Notes: generated from the sequence alone by a model not told the origin. A stretch of 64,000 bases of DNA from Nitrospira moscoviensis (GCF_001273775.1 NZ_CP011801.1:1342001-1406000); one strand, 5' to 3'. Positions 17,701 to 26,731 are shown, numbered from the stretch's first letter. Translations and numbers: made by a program.

Positions 17701-19754
17701 GGCGCGGGCCGGGTCGGTCGGTCTTCGGGCAGCGACAGGAGCACTTCCATGGTCAGAGGCAGGGTCCGCTCCCGGGCCTCTTCGATCAGGGATGCCAACA
17801 CCTTCCGCTCCACTTCGCCGGGTTCGGTGAAGCGCAGGGCCAGATGCGAGACGGCCTGCTGCGGAGCGGCGCCGGCAGCAGACCGGCCCCTGTCGTAAGC
17901 GGTGGCTTGGAGCTCGAGGAGGCCCGCCGCAGTCTTGAGAATCACGTAGGCCGGCTGCTCATCTACATTGAAAGGAGGCAAGGCATGGGCGATGTGGAGT
18001 CCGGCGCCGCCGGGGCCGAGCCAGTCCACCGTGCCCTCGTACGTGACGCTGCCGATCGTGACGGTCGCGGGCAAATGGACCGACACGCGCACCGTCCGTC
18101 GCCGGTCCGGCAAAGGGCCCGCCGGTTTGGGCGGCGTGGCGGCCTCTGAAGGCCGGGCCACCTGAGGGGAGCCTGAAGGCTCAGGTGATGTGTCGATCAC
18201 AGGAGTCGGGGGCGCCGGTTCACCCGCTCCGCCGGTACGATCCGGCCCCCGCCCAACCGGAAGCCAGAGGGTCATGGACAAGCGGCCGCTCACCGGAGCC
18301 TGAAAATCCAATCGTCCACCGAGCCGGCGCACCCACCGATAGATTTCGAACAAATCGCCGGACTCTTCCAGCGGCGGCGTCTCGCCTGCGGCCGGGAGGT
18401 CGGTTTCTTCGATCGAGATACGGAATTCCGCCGCCTGGACCGATGGAACCAGCGCCGGCTGTTGGCCGAGCACCGCGCCGTCCTGTCCCACGGCCGCGGT
18501 GCTGATACGGAGACGATGGCGGCTGCCGATCGCGGCGAGGTATCGAAGGGCATGCGTGAGCAGCGTGCGGAACAATCTGGCGGCCAGCTCCGCGTCGCCG
18601 GTGAAGGGCGGCAAGTCCGCTCCGTACCGCCGCTCGATCCGGTCGGTCTCCAGCAACGGCGGCGTCGTCGAGCCCAAGACGCCATCCAGGATGGCCTGAA
18701 GGGTCTGGTCTCCGGCGCCCGTGTCGCGCGCCGTCCGGGCCAGCTCTTCTCCGCGGCGAACCGCTTCCGTCGCCTGGCGTAGAAGCGATTCCACCTGGTC
18801 GTCGAGTTTGGCTTCCCGCATCGCGCTGAGGAGCTGCCGCGATTGGGACAGGACCGCGTTCAACGGCCCCTGCAACAGCGTCGACAGACTGGAGAGACGC
18901 TGCGCCGCCTGTACGAGGCGCTCGTGTTCCTGGAGTTGCCGCTCCAGCCGCCGGATCTCCTGTTCCCGTTCGCGCCGGCGCGAAATGTCGCGCAGGATCC
19001 CCACCGTCCCGAGATACCGCCGCTGAGGATCGTAGAGTCCCCTGGCGCTCAGTTCAGCCGGGATTCGCGGCGGCCGTCCCCCTTGCGTCGTTTTGGGCGC
19101 GAGCTCGATCTCGATCCGCCGGGCGGCGCGCGCGCCCGTCCGGCGATCGTCGAACCGATGGCGGACGCCGGCCAGGTGATCGGGAGGAATCACGGTCGAA
19201 TAGGGAACGCCGGTCAATTCTTCAGGCGCATATCCCAACAGCGCCGTGATCGACGGGCTGAGATACACGAACCGGCCCTCGGCATCCAATTCATACAGGA
19301 CGTCGGCGACGGTATCGGCGAGCCGGCCGTAGCGTTCCTGCATGCGTTCCAGCCCGATGCGCAGGCGGCGGGTTTCGACGGCACCCTTGGTGTACAGCAT
19401 CAACTCCGTGAGAAATGCTGGGGACTTCTTGTAGAGCAGGAAATCCGCGCCGGCCTGCAGGGCGTCGATGGCGGCGGTCGAATCACTCCGCTCGGTCTGC
19501 AGCACCAGCGTCGCGTACGGCGCCAGGCGTTTCAGCTCGGACACGATCGGGATGTCGCGCGACGCGGTCAGGCGCTCCTCGAGGAGGATGAGGTGCCAGT
19601 CGGCGCGCGGCGTCCACTGGAGCGCTTCGTCGAGCGAGTAGGCGACTTCGACGCGGCAGCCGGGAAAAAATCCGCGGAAACTGAGCGTGACGAGTTTGAC
19701 TTCCTCTCCCAGGTCGTTGATGAGCAGAACGGTCAACGGCTCGTGCTCGGGCAT
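14715..19754 (-). CDS. Giant multidomain regulator: REC-like / PAS / HK-like / PilZ x2 / LuxD-like / methyltransferase / sigma-54 AAA+ / Fis HTH
   Basis: 1679 residues from the ATG at 19754; a further 24 codons are open upstream. In order: receiver-like (5-125) with Glu59 where the phosphoacceptor Asp is expected; PAS (140-260, [19 protein letters not shown]); coiled coil and histidine-kinase-like module (260-500) lacking the phospho-His and the N-box Asn; Pro-rich linker; PilZ 1 (550-660) with [13 protein letters not shown]; PilZ 2 (695-815) with [12 protein letters not shown]; alpha/beta hydrolase (865-1090) resembling LuxD acyltransferases, with Asp946 at the nucleophile site; methyltransferase (1150-1375) with [13 protein letters not shown]+ domain (1381-1600) with [24 protein letters not shown] and [10 protein letters not shown]; Fis-type helix-turn-helix (1615-1660). 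No stop interrupts the frame. The AAA+ domain lacks its N-terminal part and the first half of the P-loop. Confidence 0.85.
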   Translation of the reverse strand: MPEHEPLTVLLINDLGEEVKLVTLSFRGFFPGCRVEVAYSLDEALQWTPRADWHLILLEERLTASRDIPIVSELKRLAPYATLVLQTERSDSTAAIDALQAGADFLLYKKSPAFLTELMLYTKGAVETRRLRIGLERMQERYGRLADTVADVLYELDAEGRFVYLSPSITALLGYAPEELTGVPYSTVIPPDHLAGVRHRFDDRRTGARAARRIEIELAPKTTQGGRPPRIPAELSARGLYDPQRRYLGTVGILRDISRRREREQEIRRLERQLQEHERLVQAAQRLSSLSTLLQGPLNAVLSQSRQLLSAMREAKLDDQVESLLRQATEAVRRGEELARTARDTGAGDQTLQAILDGVLGSTTPPLLETDRIERRYGADLPPFTGDAELAARLFRTLLTHALRYLAAIGSRHRLRISTAAVGQDGAVLGQQPALVPSVQAAEFRISIEETDLPAAGETPPLEESGDLFEIYRWVRRLGGRLDFQAPVSGRLSMTLWLPVGRGPDRTGGAGEPAPPTPVIDTSPEPSGSPQVARPSEAATPPKPAGPLPDRRRTVRVSVHLPATVTIGSVTYEGTVDWLGPGGAGLHIAHALPPFNVDEQPAYVILKTAAGLLELQATAYDRGRSAAGAAPQQAVSHLALRFTEPGEVERKVLASLIEEARERTLPLTMEVLLSLPEDRPTRPAPAEGDVRGQDHREALRVRVALPARVEPAGLDAAAQRPLALLVNLSRSGAALQMKDAPGAVGERLFLHFSAAGRPRAHEPEAPEAVLSAEIVWTAPDPAAPSELRPAPSQPGRRIGVRFVRLTPFAERDINRVVAQHSGSSMDLEGIAGRSSIVSARRECRNPRRQVIAVTDDHARHQISPATPVVVLVPGFGKTQTDYLPLAFFLAANRLRVLRYDHTNHVGQSDGDMLQTTLRGMQVDLEQVLDFARTTWPSAPLTVVAEDVGARVALKAAGMPGAGGRLLLVNPLLDLEGALRATYRHDVVADHEQGLRRGAANLWGLNVNLDHFLDDARAGDYRTLVDSAADLAALQNPPVVFTTPHPAEPARGQLEPSLRGLAGAPAVVALGAELSSAYPDSGERHRAAFQILYKHISASSQPPRAADEFRDAPLREIHRQSQLEQERLRLRHHVSQSTREALWVAHEAQLPQLGNLHDYWVLREQLYRLSLPLEPGAKILDIGCGQGDVARAMLTNRAYALAHRSGPPQAPLRYIGLGHSPDSVAAAQHAVDALQRELATTFAPAIPPGWLLDAGWISYEWDSALPFADGSFDRIVSHLSLCFSPSPLRILRDAWRVVAPHGMLLVTCLQPQTDLTTLYRRHLRAAGHDEFSAPVQILLHYLGRLREAIRHGLLHRYEREALNTLMIHAGAAPLLIRPVFGGTGKELVAKALHYNSARRERPFVALNCAALPETLIESELFGHEKGSFTDATARRVGQFELANSGTLFLDEIGDLSPMTQAKLLRVLQEREFTRIGGVQPIKVDVRIVAATNKNLDELVRKGQFREDLYYRINVIALYLPPLRDRGEDVPLLAKHFLAKRIEEEKRPPIEFAKDALELLTRYPWPGNVREMENIVEQAFIWSQNASHITPEHLPAILKSDSRSSSLRDDTLAGRMSLEKAVMEFEREIIQDALKRTNYVQTHAANLLGISRRMLKYRMDTLGIGRPDNGPQPEPEPMVQE

Positions 19755-20122
19755 AGGGCAACTCGAAGATCTGGCGGGCGGAGAGGACCGCTCACACCGG
19801 CGCCGGTGTTTCGTCTTGAATACCACACTGGCTGGCGAGAAACCCAGGCGGGGCGCCGCTTAAACGAAAGCTTCTTTCGTAGGGGAGCCCCGGCTTCGGG
19901 GATTGGGATGAACAATTTTGGACGAGGGACGGGAGGCTGTTCAGAAAGGCCGGCAATCTAGCAGGATGTTGCAGACTATTTGGGAATTGTGGGAAAGCGG
20001 GACTGCAAGGGGCCTGAGACGTTCTTGGAATAGCCCGCAGGCGGTTCAAAAAGCTCCGTCCGGCGAGGCCGCAAGGAGCGCGGCGACTGAGAACGAAGCT
20101 GGCGGGCTTTTTCAACAGCCTG
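19755..20122. other. Intergenic stretch holding a palindromic element
   Basis: About 370 bases without a convincing gene. The left part (19827-19940) shows no feature beyond a possible upstream extension of the giant gene. The right part is the palindromic element listed separately. Confidence 0.5.
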
Positions 20123-20125
20123 TTA
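19958..20125. repeat. MITE-like palindromic element, copy 1
   Basis: It starts CTAGCAGG (19958) and ends CTTTTTCAACAGCCTGTTA (20125). The core near 20038-20125 is an imperfect palindrome: GGCGGTTCAAAAAGCTCC on the left pairs with GGCGGGCTTTTTCAACAGCC on the right. Inside lies GCGAGGCCGCAAGG...GAGAACGAAG, shared with the copy at 42940-43072. The last three bases are the stop codon (TAA on the minus strand) of the gene at 20123-21118. It encodes no protein, so it may be a non-autonomous element or a terminator. Confidence 0.7.
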
Positions 20126-21118
20126 AGGAGCCATGGCGGTCTTCGGAGAGGGGCAGGCTCCGGGCGTCATATAGAGGAGGTAGTTTCCCATCCCGTGTTG
20201 GACGACCTCTTTATGCAGAGGATGGTGATGGACCATGACCATCTCATAGTCGTCCGTCGTGGTCACGGGGAAGCCGTGGGCGTCTTTATAGACCTGATGG
20301 GGCTGGAATTGCCGGAAGGTGCCGTCGAGGTCCACATCGGGAACCGTCCGCAAGAGCGTTTGCTTCTTCGTCTTGTTCTCCAGCGCGATCATCAGCAATT
20401 CATCGTGCCCGTGCGGATAGGCAAATTTGACGCAGCCGTCCATCAGGAACTTCAAGGGCGCCGTATGGACCTGCACGCCGGGCTTGATTTCGATGCCCTC
20501 GTCCGTTTGATCGGCGCCCCGCTGCCCGAACTTGCTGTAGCACACGATATTCACTCCGACCTGGTAGACGTCCATTTCCTTCACCGGCTTCGATTCGGGC
20601 GCCATATACATCGTGAAGGTCGCCATGACGTTCTTCGTCGGCGGCGCCTTATGATAGAACGCGACGACGGACATCAGATGCTCGCCCTTGCCCAACTTCA
20701 CGCCGTAGCCTTCCGGGAATCGCGCTTCGGTCATTTCCAATCCCGCGCCGCCGAAGAATAGCGGTTCGCCGGGGCAGGAGACGCTCGGCTTGTCGTTGTT
20801 CAGCATCAGGATGTGGTGCAGATAATTCCGCGGCAGCTCCTTACCCTCTTTGGTAAAGACGGCCGACTTGTAGCCCACCAGATACATGTCTTTCGGCAAC
20901 TGAAAAATATGCTTCGGCATGGAGGCGGCCAGCTCGCCGTCGTGACCGCTCGGCAGGTCGATGGGGCCGAAGGTCAGCGTCACGGTGTTGTCTTGAATGC
21001 TGACGGTCGTGGTGGTCTGGTTCTTGAGCGTCGGCACGGCATGGTGGTCGTGCCCACCGGACGCCAGGGCCGAAGTCGCCGTACTGAACAGACACAGCAT
21101 CGCGACGAACCAACGCAT
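20123..21118 (-). CDS. Secreted protein resembling type II copper monooxygenases
   Basis: 331 residues from the ATG at 21118, preceded by GGAGG. A Sec signal peptide ends near SALASGGHDHH. The mature protein has LHHILMLN, which looks like the paired-His first copper site of peptidylglycine/dopamine monooxygenases, a later HGHDELLM and a HHHPLH cluster near the C-terminus. Several Cys could form disulphides. The copper assignment rests on these short motifs only. The function is unknown. Confidence 0.6.
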   Translation of the reverse strand: MRWFVAMLCLFSTATSALASGGHDHHAVPTLKNQTTTTVSIQDNTVTLTFGPIDLPSGHDGELAASMPKHIFQLPKDMYLVGYKSAVFTKEGKELPRNYLHHILMLNNDKPSVSCPGEPLFFGGAGLEMTEARFPEGYGVKLGKGEHLMSVVAFYHKAPPTKNVMATFTMYMAPESKPVKEMDVYQVGVNIVCYSKFGQRGADQTDEGIEIKPGVQVHTAPLKFLMDGCVKFAYPHGHDELLMIALENKTKKQTLLRTVPDVDLDGTFRQFQPHQVYKDAHGFPVTTTDDYEMVMVHHHPLHKEVVQHGMGNYLLYMTPGACPSPKTAMAP

Positions 21119-21161
21119 ATATCCTCCGCAAAGGTGAAGAGCCAGAGAAACAGACTCGGGG

Positions 21162-22040
21162 TCAAGGAGCTGCGGGGGGCGGCGTGATCCGTTTCCATTG
21201 GTAGGTCCCGCCGTGTTCCCGCGGAGGAATGTTCCTGTGGGTGCCGACGCGGGTGTACCACCACACGCCTTTGGCCTGGGTTCCATCCTCCGAGAGCAAC
21301 AGTTCGAAGCCGCCTTCGCGATCGTTCCCCGGCTGATGCCAGGTGCCCTGCCAGAGACGATCGGCGACTTTCGTCGTCGTGAACCGGCCGCCCTGTTGGG
21401 TGTAGGGGCCGTTGCCCTGTTTATCCAACGTCGCTTTGTAACGTTTGTCGTCCTCGACTTCGAGGATCTCCCAGTCGCCGCTCAAGTCCGGCATCGATGT
21501 GGAAGACGCCGCCCCGACGAGATGTTGCGAAGGCGGTCCCGGCCGCTGGGCGGTCTGGACTCCGTTCTGCATCGTCCGGAAGGACTCGTGCCAGGACAGG
21601 AGGGTCCATTGTCCCTCTCGGCGCTCCAACACGCCGGTTTCGCGCAACGGCAGCACCGTCCGCTTCTGCTCGTGCCCCTCTCCGACAAACCGGATGTAAT
21701 CGAGCTCCATGGCGAACCACGCGAGGTCCCCTTTGGTCCACACCTTCAGCTCGCGGATGGGAATCTCCAGTCGCTGGACCGCGGCGAACTCCTCCCGCAT
21801 GTCGCGCTCGAACTCCCGCCATCCCACGTACTTGCGCCCGCCGATCGTGTAACTGACGATGTCGGCGTCATGCGCCATGAGACGCGCCAGCGTCGCGATG
21901 TCCTTGTCCACGTTGGCGCGCACGAGGGTGCGTATGGCGGATTCCGGGTCCGAAGCCCGGGCGACCGTCACGCTGGAGGGGACAGAAACCGCCGAGAAGA
22001 GGACAAGACTCCACACCGAGACAAGGGCACTCCGCATCAT
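21162..22040 (-). CDS. Secreted NTF2-like (SnoaL/DUF4440-type) protein
   Basis: 292 residues from the ATG at 22040 (the next codon is also ATG), with GGAG 8 bases before. A signal peptide ends near VARASDPE. Residues 35-155 show the NTF2-like pattern: an N-terminal helix, LARLMAHDADIVSYTIGGRKYVGWREFERDM, and a final strand with WTLLSWHESF. The C-terminal part (180-285) has a beta-rich repeat of unknown type (GDWEILEVEDD, GTWHQPGNDREGGF). It lies 43 bases upstream of the copper-protein-like gene on the same strand, a probable pair. Confidence 0.65.
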   Translation of the reverse strand: MMRSALVSVWSLVLFSAVSVPSSVTVARASDPESAIRTLVRANVDKDIATLARLMAHDADIVSYTIGGRKYVGWREFERDMREEFAAVQRLEIPIRELKVWTKGDLAWFAMELDYIRFVGEGHEQKRTVLPLRETGVLERREGQWTLLSWHESFRTMQNGVQTAQRPGPPSQHLVGAASSTSMPDLSGDWEILEVEDDKRYKATLDKQGNGPYTQQGGRFTTTKVADRLWQGTWHQPGNDREGGFELLLSEDGTQAKGVWWYTRVGTHRNIPPREHGGTYQWKRITPPPAAP

Positions 22041-22127
22041 CGACGACTCCGGGTAAATCTTCTCGCGGGCAAGCAGCGACGCAGCACTTGAAGGCAGGCT
22101 ACACGGGTAGGGGGGTGAAGTCAACGG

Positions 22128-22877
22128 CTACGGACGCGCGACGACGACCACGGTGACGTTGTCGTCTCCGCCTCTCGCCAGCGCTTCCGAGATGAGCGCG
22201 TCGCACGCGCGAATCGGATCGCCCTTCGCTTTCAGGCACAGCCGTTCAATGTCGTGATCCTCCAACATCTTGGTCAAACCGTCGGAGCACAATAGCAGGA
22301 GATCCGCGGGCTCCAGCGGATAGGCCGCGATATCGGGCTTGACGGACGACGGCATGCCGAGCCCGCGGGTCAAAACGTGCCGTTCCGGATGCGAGCGTGC
22401 GGCGTCCTTCGTGAGAATCCCCCGCTCCAAATACCGTTCGATCAAGGTGTGGTCGCGGGTCAGCGGCGAGAGTGCGCCGGATCGCAGACGATAGGCGCGG
22501 CTGTCGCCGACGTGGGCGACGTGCGCGACCGGCGACGGGTCGGTGACGACGAACAGCAGCACGATCGTCGTGCCCATGCCTTTTAACTTGGGTTCGACCT
22601 TCGCGCGTCCGAGGATGGCCTGCTGGGCCTGCTGGATCAGATCGGCGAGAAACGCCGCCGGTTGGCTGTGACCCTGGTGGACCGGTCCCGCGAAGACTTC
22701 CGCCCGCGCTTTTACGGCCGCGATGGCCGTTTGGGCCGCGATATCGCCGCCGATATGGCCGCCCATGCCGTCAGCCACCGCCCACAGTCTCAGATGGTCG
22801 AGCGTCAGGAAAGCGTCCTGATTCGACTTGCGCATGAGCCCGATATCGCTCCGGCCGATGCCGACCCAGCCGCTCAC
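22128..22877 (-). CDS. PP2C-family protein Ser/Thr phosphatase
   Basis: 249 residues from the GTG at 22877, which overlaps the upstream stop (GTGA). Motifs: SDIGLMRKSNQDAF, VADGMGGHIGGDIAA with the metal-binding Asp, HVGDSRAYRL, DHTLIERY, LLLCSDGLTKML and GGDDNVTVVVV, the full set for a metal-dependent bacterial PP2C. It removes phosphate from Ser/Thr of proteins. No kinase gene is adjacent; the one at the left edge is 21 kb away. Confidence 0.92.
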   Translation of the reverse strand: MSGWVGIGRSDIGLMRKSNQDAFLTLDHLRLWAVADGMGGHIGGDIAAQTAIAAVKARAEVFAGPVHQGHSQPAAFLADLIQQAQQAILGRAKVEPKLKGMGTTIVLLFVVTDPSPVAHVAHVGDSRAYRLRSGALSPLTRDHTLIERYLERGILTKDAARSHPERHVLTRGLGMPSSVKPDIAAYPLEPADLLLLCSDGLTKMLEDHDIERLCLKAKGDPIRACDALISEALARGGDDNVTVVVVARP

Positions 22878-23680
22878 GAATGCGTCTCCGCGAGGGGACG
22901 TGGAACGATCGCGCGCCCGACCGGCGGGGGGCCGAAGCGCAATCGGAGATCGGCTTGGAGCCACTCAGCCAGCGGGACGAGGTTTTCGACGTCGGCCCGA
23001 TTGTAGGCCAGGAGGAGATCCAACGCCTGCCGGTTCCCGGTGGCGTTCCATTGCGCCCAGAGCCGCACCGCGTCCCAGCCGTCGAGTCCGTGGATCGCCG
23101 GGTCGCGGGCGATCCCGACCTCCCGTTCGATCTGCTTGAGCCCGCCGCTCAGGCCCAGGCGCCGGGCGGCAAAGCAGAGATCGAAGTGCGGGAGATCCAG
23201 GCGGAGGCGGGGAAAGCGCGCGCGGAGATAGGGGACGTCGAACCCGGCGCCGAAAAACGTGACCAGCAATTGACCCTGATCGAATTCTTCCTGCAGCCGG
23301 TCGGTCGTCAGGTTCTCGCCGTGGACCAGGGTGATCGTGCGGCCGCCGCGATGCAGGCCCACGACGGTGACGTGTCCGTGGTCCCGGGTCGCGCCGGTCG
23401 TTTCGATGTCGAGGTAGATGATCCGCGACCGGCAGACGTCGTAGAAGCGCCAGTGATCCCGGCTGTGCAGCCGCGAGGCGAAGAACCGCAGGTCTCCGGC
23501 CGCCAGCTGCGTCTGCGCGATCGTGAGCTCCCGGTCATACCAGGACTTGCGCGCAGCCGACAGGCCGGGCACGGTGGTTTCACTGAGGAACCGGTCCCAG
23601 TGGAGAAATCCCTCTTGCCAGAGCCGGCGTTCCGTGGCGGGTCCGATGCCTTGGAGATGGACGAAGGTCGAGGTCAACAT
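22874..23680 (-). CDS. YprB-like ribonuclease-H-fold exonuclease
   Basis: 268 residues from the ATG at 23680. Residues 85-250 form a DEDD exonuclease: YLDIETTG gives the first Asp and Glu, TFFGAGFDVPYL the third acid and AYNRADVENLVPL the last. The N-terminal 80 residues include an HhH-like start, LQGIGPATERRLWQEGF. This architecture is typical of the YprB group. Whether it degrades DNA or RNA is not known. It is translationally coupled to the PP2C gene. Confidence 0.8.
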   Translation of the reverse strand: MLTSTFVHLQGIGPATERRLWQEGFLHWDRFLSETTVPGLSAARKSWYDRELTIAQTQLAAGDLRFFASRLHSRDHWRFYDVCRSRIIYLDIETTGATRDHGHVTVVGLHRGGRTITLVHGENLTTDRLQEEFDQGQLLVTFFGAGFDVPYLRARFPRLRLDLPHFDLCFAARRLGLSGGLKQIEREVGIARDPAIHGLDGWDAVRLWAQWNATGNRQALDLLLAYNRADVENLVPLAEWLQADLRLRFGPPPVGRAIVPRPLAETHS

Positions 23681-23779
23681 GCACGCCGATTCTACAGGAG
23701 CCGATCCGCGCGCGCCAGCAGCCAGGCCGATCGCCGGGCGCCTTGATTTCACCCTGACGACCGGTTACAGTCCGCGAAG

Positions 23780-24178
23780 ATGAGCACGGCGCACCTGACG
23801 GAGCCCGCGAAGCGTATCCGCATCACGATCGGCGGCCTGCAACTCGAGGCGGAATTGAAGCAGACGAAGACGGCCGGCGAGGTGTACGCCGCGCTGCCCG
23901 TGCAGGCGGCCATCAACACGTGGGGCGAAGAGTTCTATTTCAAGCTCCCGGGGGTGAAGGACTATCGGGAGACGGCGACCACGCAGGTCAAGGTGGGCGA
24001 CGTGGCCTATTGGGGAGCGGGCCAGGTGCTCGCCATTTTTTTCGGCCGGACTCCGATGAGCCTGGGGCCGGATCCAGTGCCGGCGGACCGCGTCAACGTC
24101 ATCGGCCGGATCGTCGGCGACGCCACGCAGTTGCGGCGGGTGATGGACCACACCACCATTCGAGTCGAACGGGTGTGA
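23780..24178 (+). CDS. Cyclophilin-like fold protein (TM1367 type)
   Basis: 132 residues. The pattern IRITIGGLQLEAELKQTKTA, ALPVQAAINTWGEEFYF, VKVGDVAYWGAGQVLAIFFGRTP matches the small cyclophilin-like family seen in many bacteria. These lack known isomerase activity. It is followed 4 bases later by a DUF507 gene. Confidence 0.8.
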   Translation: MSTAHLTEPAKRIRITIGGLQLEAELKQTKTAGEVYAALPVQAAINTWGEEFYFKLPGVKDYRETATTQVKVGDVAYWGAGQVLAIFFGRTPMSLGPDPVPADRVNVIGRIVGDATQLRRVMDHTTIRVERV

Positions 24179-24182
24179 GACC

Positions 24183-24464
24183 ATGCGTCTATCGAAGGAG
24201 CGGGTGAAGCATCTGGCGGAGAGTGTGGCCGCGCGTCTCCAGCAGGACGGGCATATTGAAGTGACCGGCGATCGCAAGGCGCTGGTCGACGCCGTCAACC
24301 ACGCCGTGACCGACGAGCTCTCCGTGGAGGATCGCCTGAACGCGGAAGTGCGGCAGTTGCTCAAAGCCTACGGACAGCAGATCGAGCAGGGGCAGGTCGA
24401 CTACCAGAAGATGTTTACGATGATCAAACAGAAGCTCGTCCGAGAACGGGGAATCATACTGTGA
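24183..24464 (+). CDS. DUF507 family protein, first of two
   Basis: 93 residues: MRLSKERVKHLAESVA at the start, DELSVEDRLNAEVRQLLKAY in the middle and QKLVRERGIIL at the end are typical of DUF507. The protein is all-helical and charged. The function is unknown. Tandem DUF507 genes are common in Nitrospira and related genomes. Confidence 0.85.
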   Translation: MRLSKERVKHLAESVAARLQQDGHIEVTGDRKALVDAVNHAVTDELSVEDRLNAEVRQLLKAYGQQIEQGQVDYQKMFTMIKQKLVRERGIIL

Positions 24465-24545
24465 TGAGTGATCAGTGATGGGTGATGAGCTGAGACAACA
24501 GAAGATCTTCCGAACTGATCACTGATCACCCGTCACGCATCACCG
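24458..24545. repeat. Degenerate GTGATC-type inverted repeat between the DUF507 genes
   Basis: TGATGAGTGATCAGTGATGG runs from the stop codon of the first gene. GATCACTGATCACCCGTCAC follows about 30 bases later, so the arms are near-complementary with a loop around 24490-24518. It could form a stem between two related genes. The same simple unit occurs at 4017-4095. Confidence 0.6.
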
Positions 24546-24552
24546 GTTCATC

Positions 24553-24828
24553 ATGCTCAGCGAAGACAAAGCCAGCCATCTTGCACACGTCATTCTGCAG
24601 GCGGTCAAACAACATTCGGCCGTCCGGCTTACCGGCGAGGACGGCAAAGCCCTGCGAGCCATCAAACAGGTCATCGCGGCGGAGCTCGCGCAGGAAGAAG
24701 AGATCGATCGCAAGGTCAAGGCCAAGCTCTCGTCCTATTCGCGCGGCATCATCGAAGGCAGCGCCGAGTGGGACGTGTTGTATCGGAAGACGTTCGAAGA
24801 AGAGTCGAGGAAGCATCTCAAGCCCTGA
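24553..24828 (+). CDS. DUF507 family protein, second of two
   Basis: 91 residues: MLSEDKASHLAHVILQAV, AAELAQEEEIDRKVKAKLSSY and a C-terminal YRKTFEEESRKHLKP. It matches the first copy in layout, with a central Glu-rich turn followed by a Lys-rich helix, but only weakly in sequence, so it is an old duplication. The function is unknown. Confidence 0.85.
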   Translation: MLSEDKASHLAHVILQAVKQHSAVRLTGEDGKALRAIKQVIAAELAQEEEIDRKVKAKLSSYSRGIIEGSAEWDVLYRKTFEEESRKHLKP

Positions 24829-24853
24829 CGGCGGTCCGGAAGCGAGAGGGACT

Positions 24854-25297
24854 ATGAAATATCTGTCATTCGTGCTGGCCGTGTGCGTGGCGATCACGGG
24901 AGCGGCCTGCTCGTCGAAGCCGAAGGCGAAACAGTTGAGCCCGCTGGCGCTCATGGAGGGCGGAGTTAAGCCGCAAGCGATCACGCTGACGGAGCAGGGG
25001 ACTCACGCCTATCAGGCAAAGCAATTCGAGGAGGCCAAGGGATACTTCGCACAAGCGATGGCGGCGGCGCCGCAATCCGGACAAGCTCATTATAATTATG
25101 CGCTGGCCTTGAACGCGCTGGGCGACGCCGAAGCCGCGCGGCAGCATTTCCTGGAGGCGGCCAATCTGGCGCCGGGAGATAAAGTCATCTGGGACTCGCC
25201 CGCGTTGGCGCCGTTCGGCAATCCGACGTCGCCGAAGGCGTACAAGGAGCATCCGTACGGGACGAGCCGTCCGACGATCGGCGGCGGACCGCGGTGA
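24854..25297 (+). CDS. TPR lipoprotein
   Basis: 147 residues from the ATG at 24854, with GAGAGGG before it. Lipobox ITGAAC at residues 14-19. Two TPR units (ITLTEQGTHAYQAKQFEEAKGYF..., AHYNYALALNALGDAEAARQHF...) follow, then a Pro/Gly-rich tail. It is probably anchored to the outer membrane as a protein-binding scaffold. Confidence 0.82.
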   Translation: MKYLSFVLAVCVAITGAACSSKPKAKQLSPLALMEGGVKPQAITLTEQGTHAYQAKQFEEAKGYFAQAMAAAPQSGQAHYNYALALNALGDAEAARQHFLEAANLAPGDKVIWDSPALAPFGNPTSPKAYKEHPYGTSRPTIGGGPR

Positions 25298-25319
25298 TCA
25301 TGAGAAAGGATCGACGCTG

Positions 25320-25787
25320 ATGGCGAAGGAACTGACGGTCGGAGACAAGGCGCCCGAGCTGGGGATCCCCGATCAGGACGGGAAGCGGGTTACGCTGAAA
25401 GACCTGAAGGGCAAGCAAGTCGTGCTGTATTTCTATCCCAAGGACGATACACCCGGCTGTACGAAAGAAGCCTGCGACTTTCGCGATTCGGTGGCGGCGA
25501 TCAAAAAAGCGGGGGCCGTCGTGTTGGGCGTGAGCCTCGACGGCCAGGCGTCGCACCAGAAATTCATCAAAAAGTTTTCGCTGTCCTTCCCGTTGCTCAG
25601 CGACGAGGACAAGAGGGTGGCGACCGCGTACGGCGTGTATAAAGAAAAAAGCATGTACGGCAAGAGGTATTGGGGGATCGAGCGCAGCACGTTTGTCATC
25701 GACACGGACGGCACGCTCAAGAGCATATTCAGAAAAGTGAAAGTCGACGGGCATGTCGACGAGGTCCTTGCCGCCTTGAAGGCGTGA
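25320..25787 (+). CDS. bcp: Thioredoxin-dependent peroxiredoxin (Bcp/PrxQ)
   Basis: 155 residues. The motif FYPKDDTPGCTKEACDFRD carries the peroxidatic and resolving Cys five residues apart, as in PrxQ. SFPLLSDEDKRVATAYGVYKEK is the second family signature. It reduces peroxides with electrons from thioredoxin (trxA lies at 11309). Confidence 0.95.
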   Translation: MAKELTVGDKAPELGIPDQDGKRVTLKDLKGKQVVLYFYPKDDTPGCTKEACDFRDSVAAIKKAGAVVLGVSLDGQASHQKFIKKFSLSFPLLSDEDKRVATAYGVYKEKSMYGKRYWGIERSTFVIDTDGTLKSIFRKVKVDGHVDEVLAALKA

Positions 25788-25836
25788 GCCGACTGGTCCG
25801 CCGCCGCTCCGATCGTTCCACTCTCCTTGAGCCTGC

Positions 25837-26700
25837 ATGAGCGTTTTTTCCCACAGCGCCCGGTTCTTGCCCCTCGTCGGGCTCTTGCTCTGCGCCGGGG
25901 AAAGCCTGTCCGCCGAGAAGAATACGGGGACGTTGCTGGTCAAGGACGGTTTGGGCGTACCCCATCAATCGGTGACGATTGAGGCCAAGCTGGTCGGCAA
26001 GGGCCTGTTTGCCAGGTCGGGGATGGGGGGAGAGCCGCTCGAGTTGGTGATCGATGGCCGGGTGGTCGGCACCGCCATGACCGGCGGAGACGGCAAAGCG
26101 CGTCTCGCCTACGTCCCCAAGAAGCAGGGCATCGTTCCGATCACCGTCCGCGTCGGTAACAGTCCCCGCGTCGCGCCGGCCGCAGGCGAAGCCAATCTGG
26201 CGGTGTGGGAGCGCCGCAGCCCCATCATCGTGGTGGAGCAGGCCGCGTTGATCGAGCAGCCGTCCGTTCCAGCGCCGCTGCCGGGCATCGGACTCAGTGG
26301 TGACATCGGGCCCAAGCCGCTGCCGGATGCCGCCGAGGAGCTCGCGAAGCTCACGCAATTCTACTATCGCGTCATCTACGCCGTGCCGGCGGCCGGCGGC
26401 ATGGACGGCTTTGAAGCCGGCGAGGACGCGCGGGCCTGGTTGAAGCAACATCGCTTTCCGGACGGGTACGTGCTGGCGCTGCCTCCCGGCGAGCAGGCTA
26501 TGGGCGAGAAGATCGACGAGCTGCATGCGGCCGGATGGACGACGGTGAAGATCGGCATCGGCCGGACCAAAGCCTTCGCCGAGGCCTTCCTCCAGCGCCG
26601 CCTGGAGGCCGTGATCGTGCCAGAGCCGAAAAAAGGCGACGCGCCGCGCAAGGCCAAGGTAGCGAAGGATTGGAAAGAGGTGCGGAAGAAGTTGTCGTGA
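25837..26700 (+). CDS. Secreted protein, Ig-like domain plus HAD-like C-terminal domain
   Basis: 287 residues. A signal peptide ends near ESLSAEKN. Residues 30-130 look like a beta-sandwich (VTIEAKLVG...GDGKARLAYVPKKQGIVPITV). Residues 165-270 resemble the HAD-like fold found next to such sandwiches (YYRVIYAVPAAGG...WLKQHRFPDGYVLAL...KIDELHAAGWTTVKIGIG). The catalytic Asp motif DxDxT is absent, so activity is doubtful. Confidence 0.6.
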   Translation: MSVFSHSARFLPLVGLLLCAGESLSAEKNTGTLLVKDGLGVPHQSVTIEAKLVGKGLFARSGMGGEPLELVIDGRVVGTAMTGGDGKARLAYVPKKQGIVPITVRVGNSPRVAPAAGEANLAVWERRSPIIVVEQAALIEQPSVPAPLPGIGLSGDIGPKPLPDAAEELAKLTQFYYRVIYAVPAAGGMDGFEAGEDARAWLKQHRFPDGYVLALPPGEQAMGEKIDELHAAGWTTVKIGIGRTKAFAEAFLQRRLEAVIVPEPKKGDAPRKAKVAKDWKEVRKKLS

Positions 26701-26731
26701 CGGTTCCATCAGGTCCATGTAAAATGGCCCC

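Noticed and set aside
18843..19961. 372-codon plus-strand frame
   Set aside because: Antisense to the PAS and receiver part of the giant protein; no protein-like motifs.
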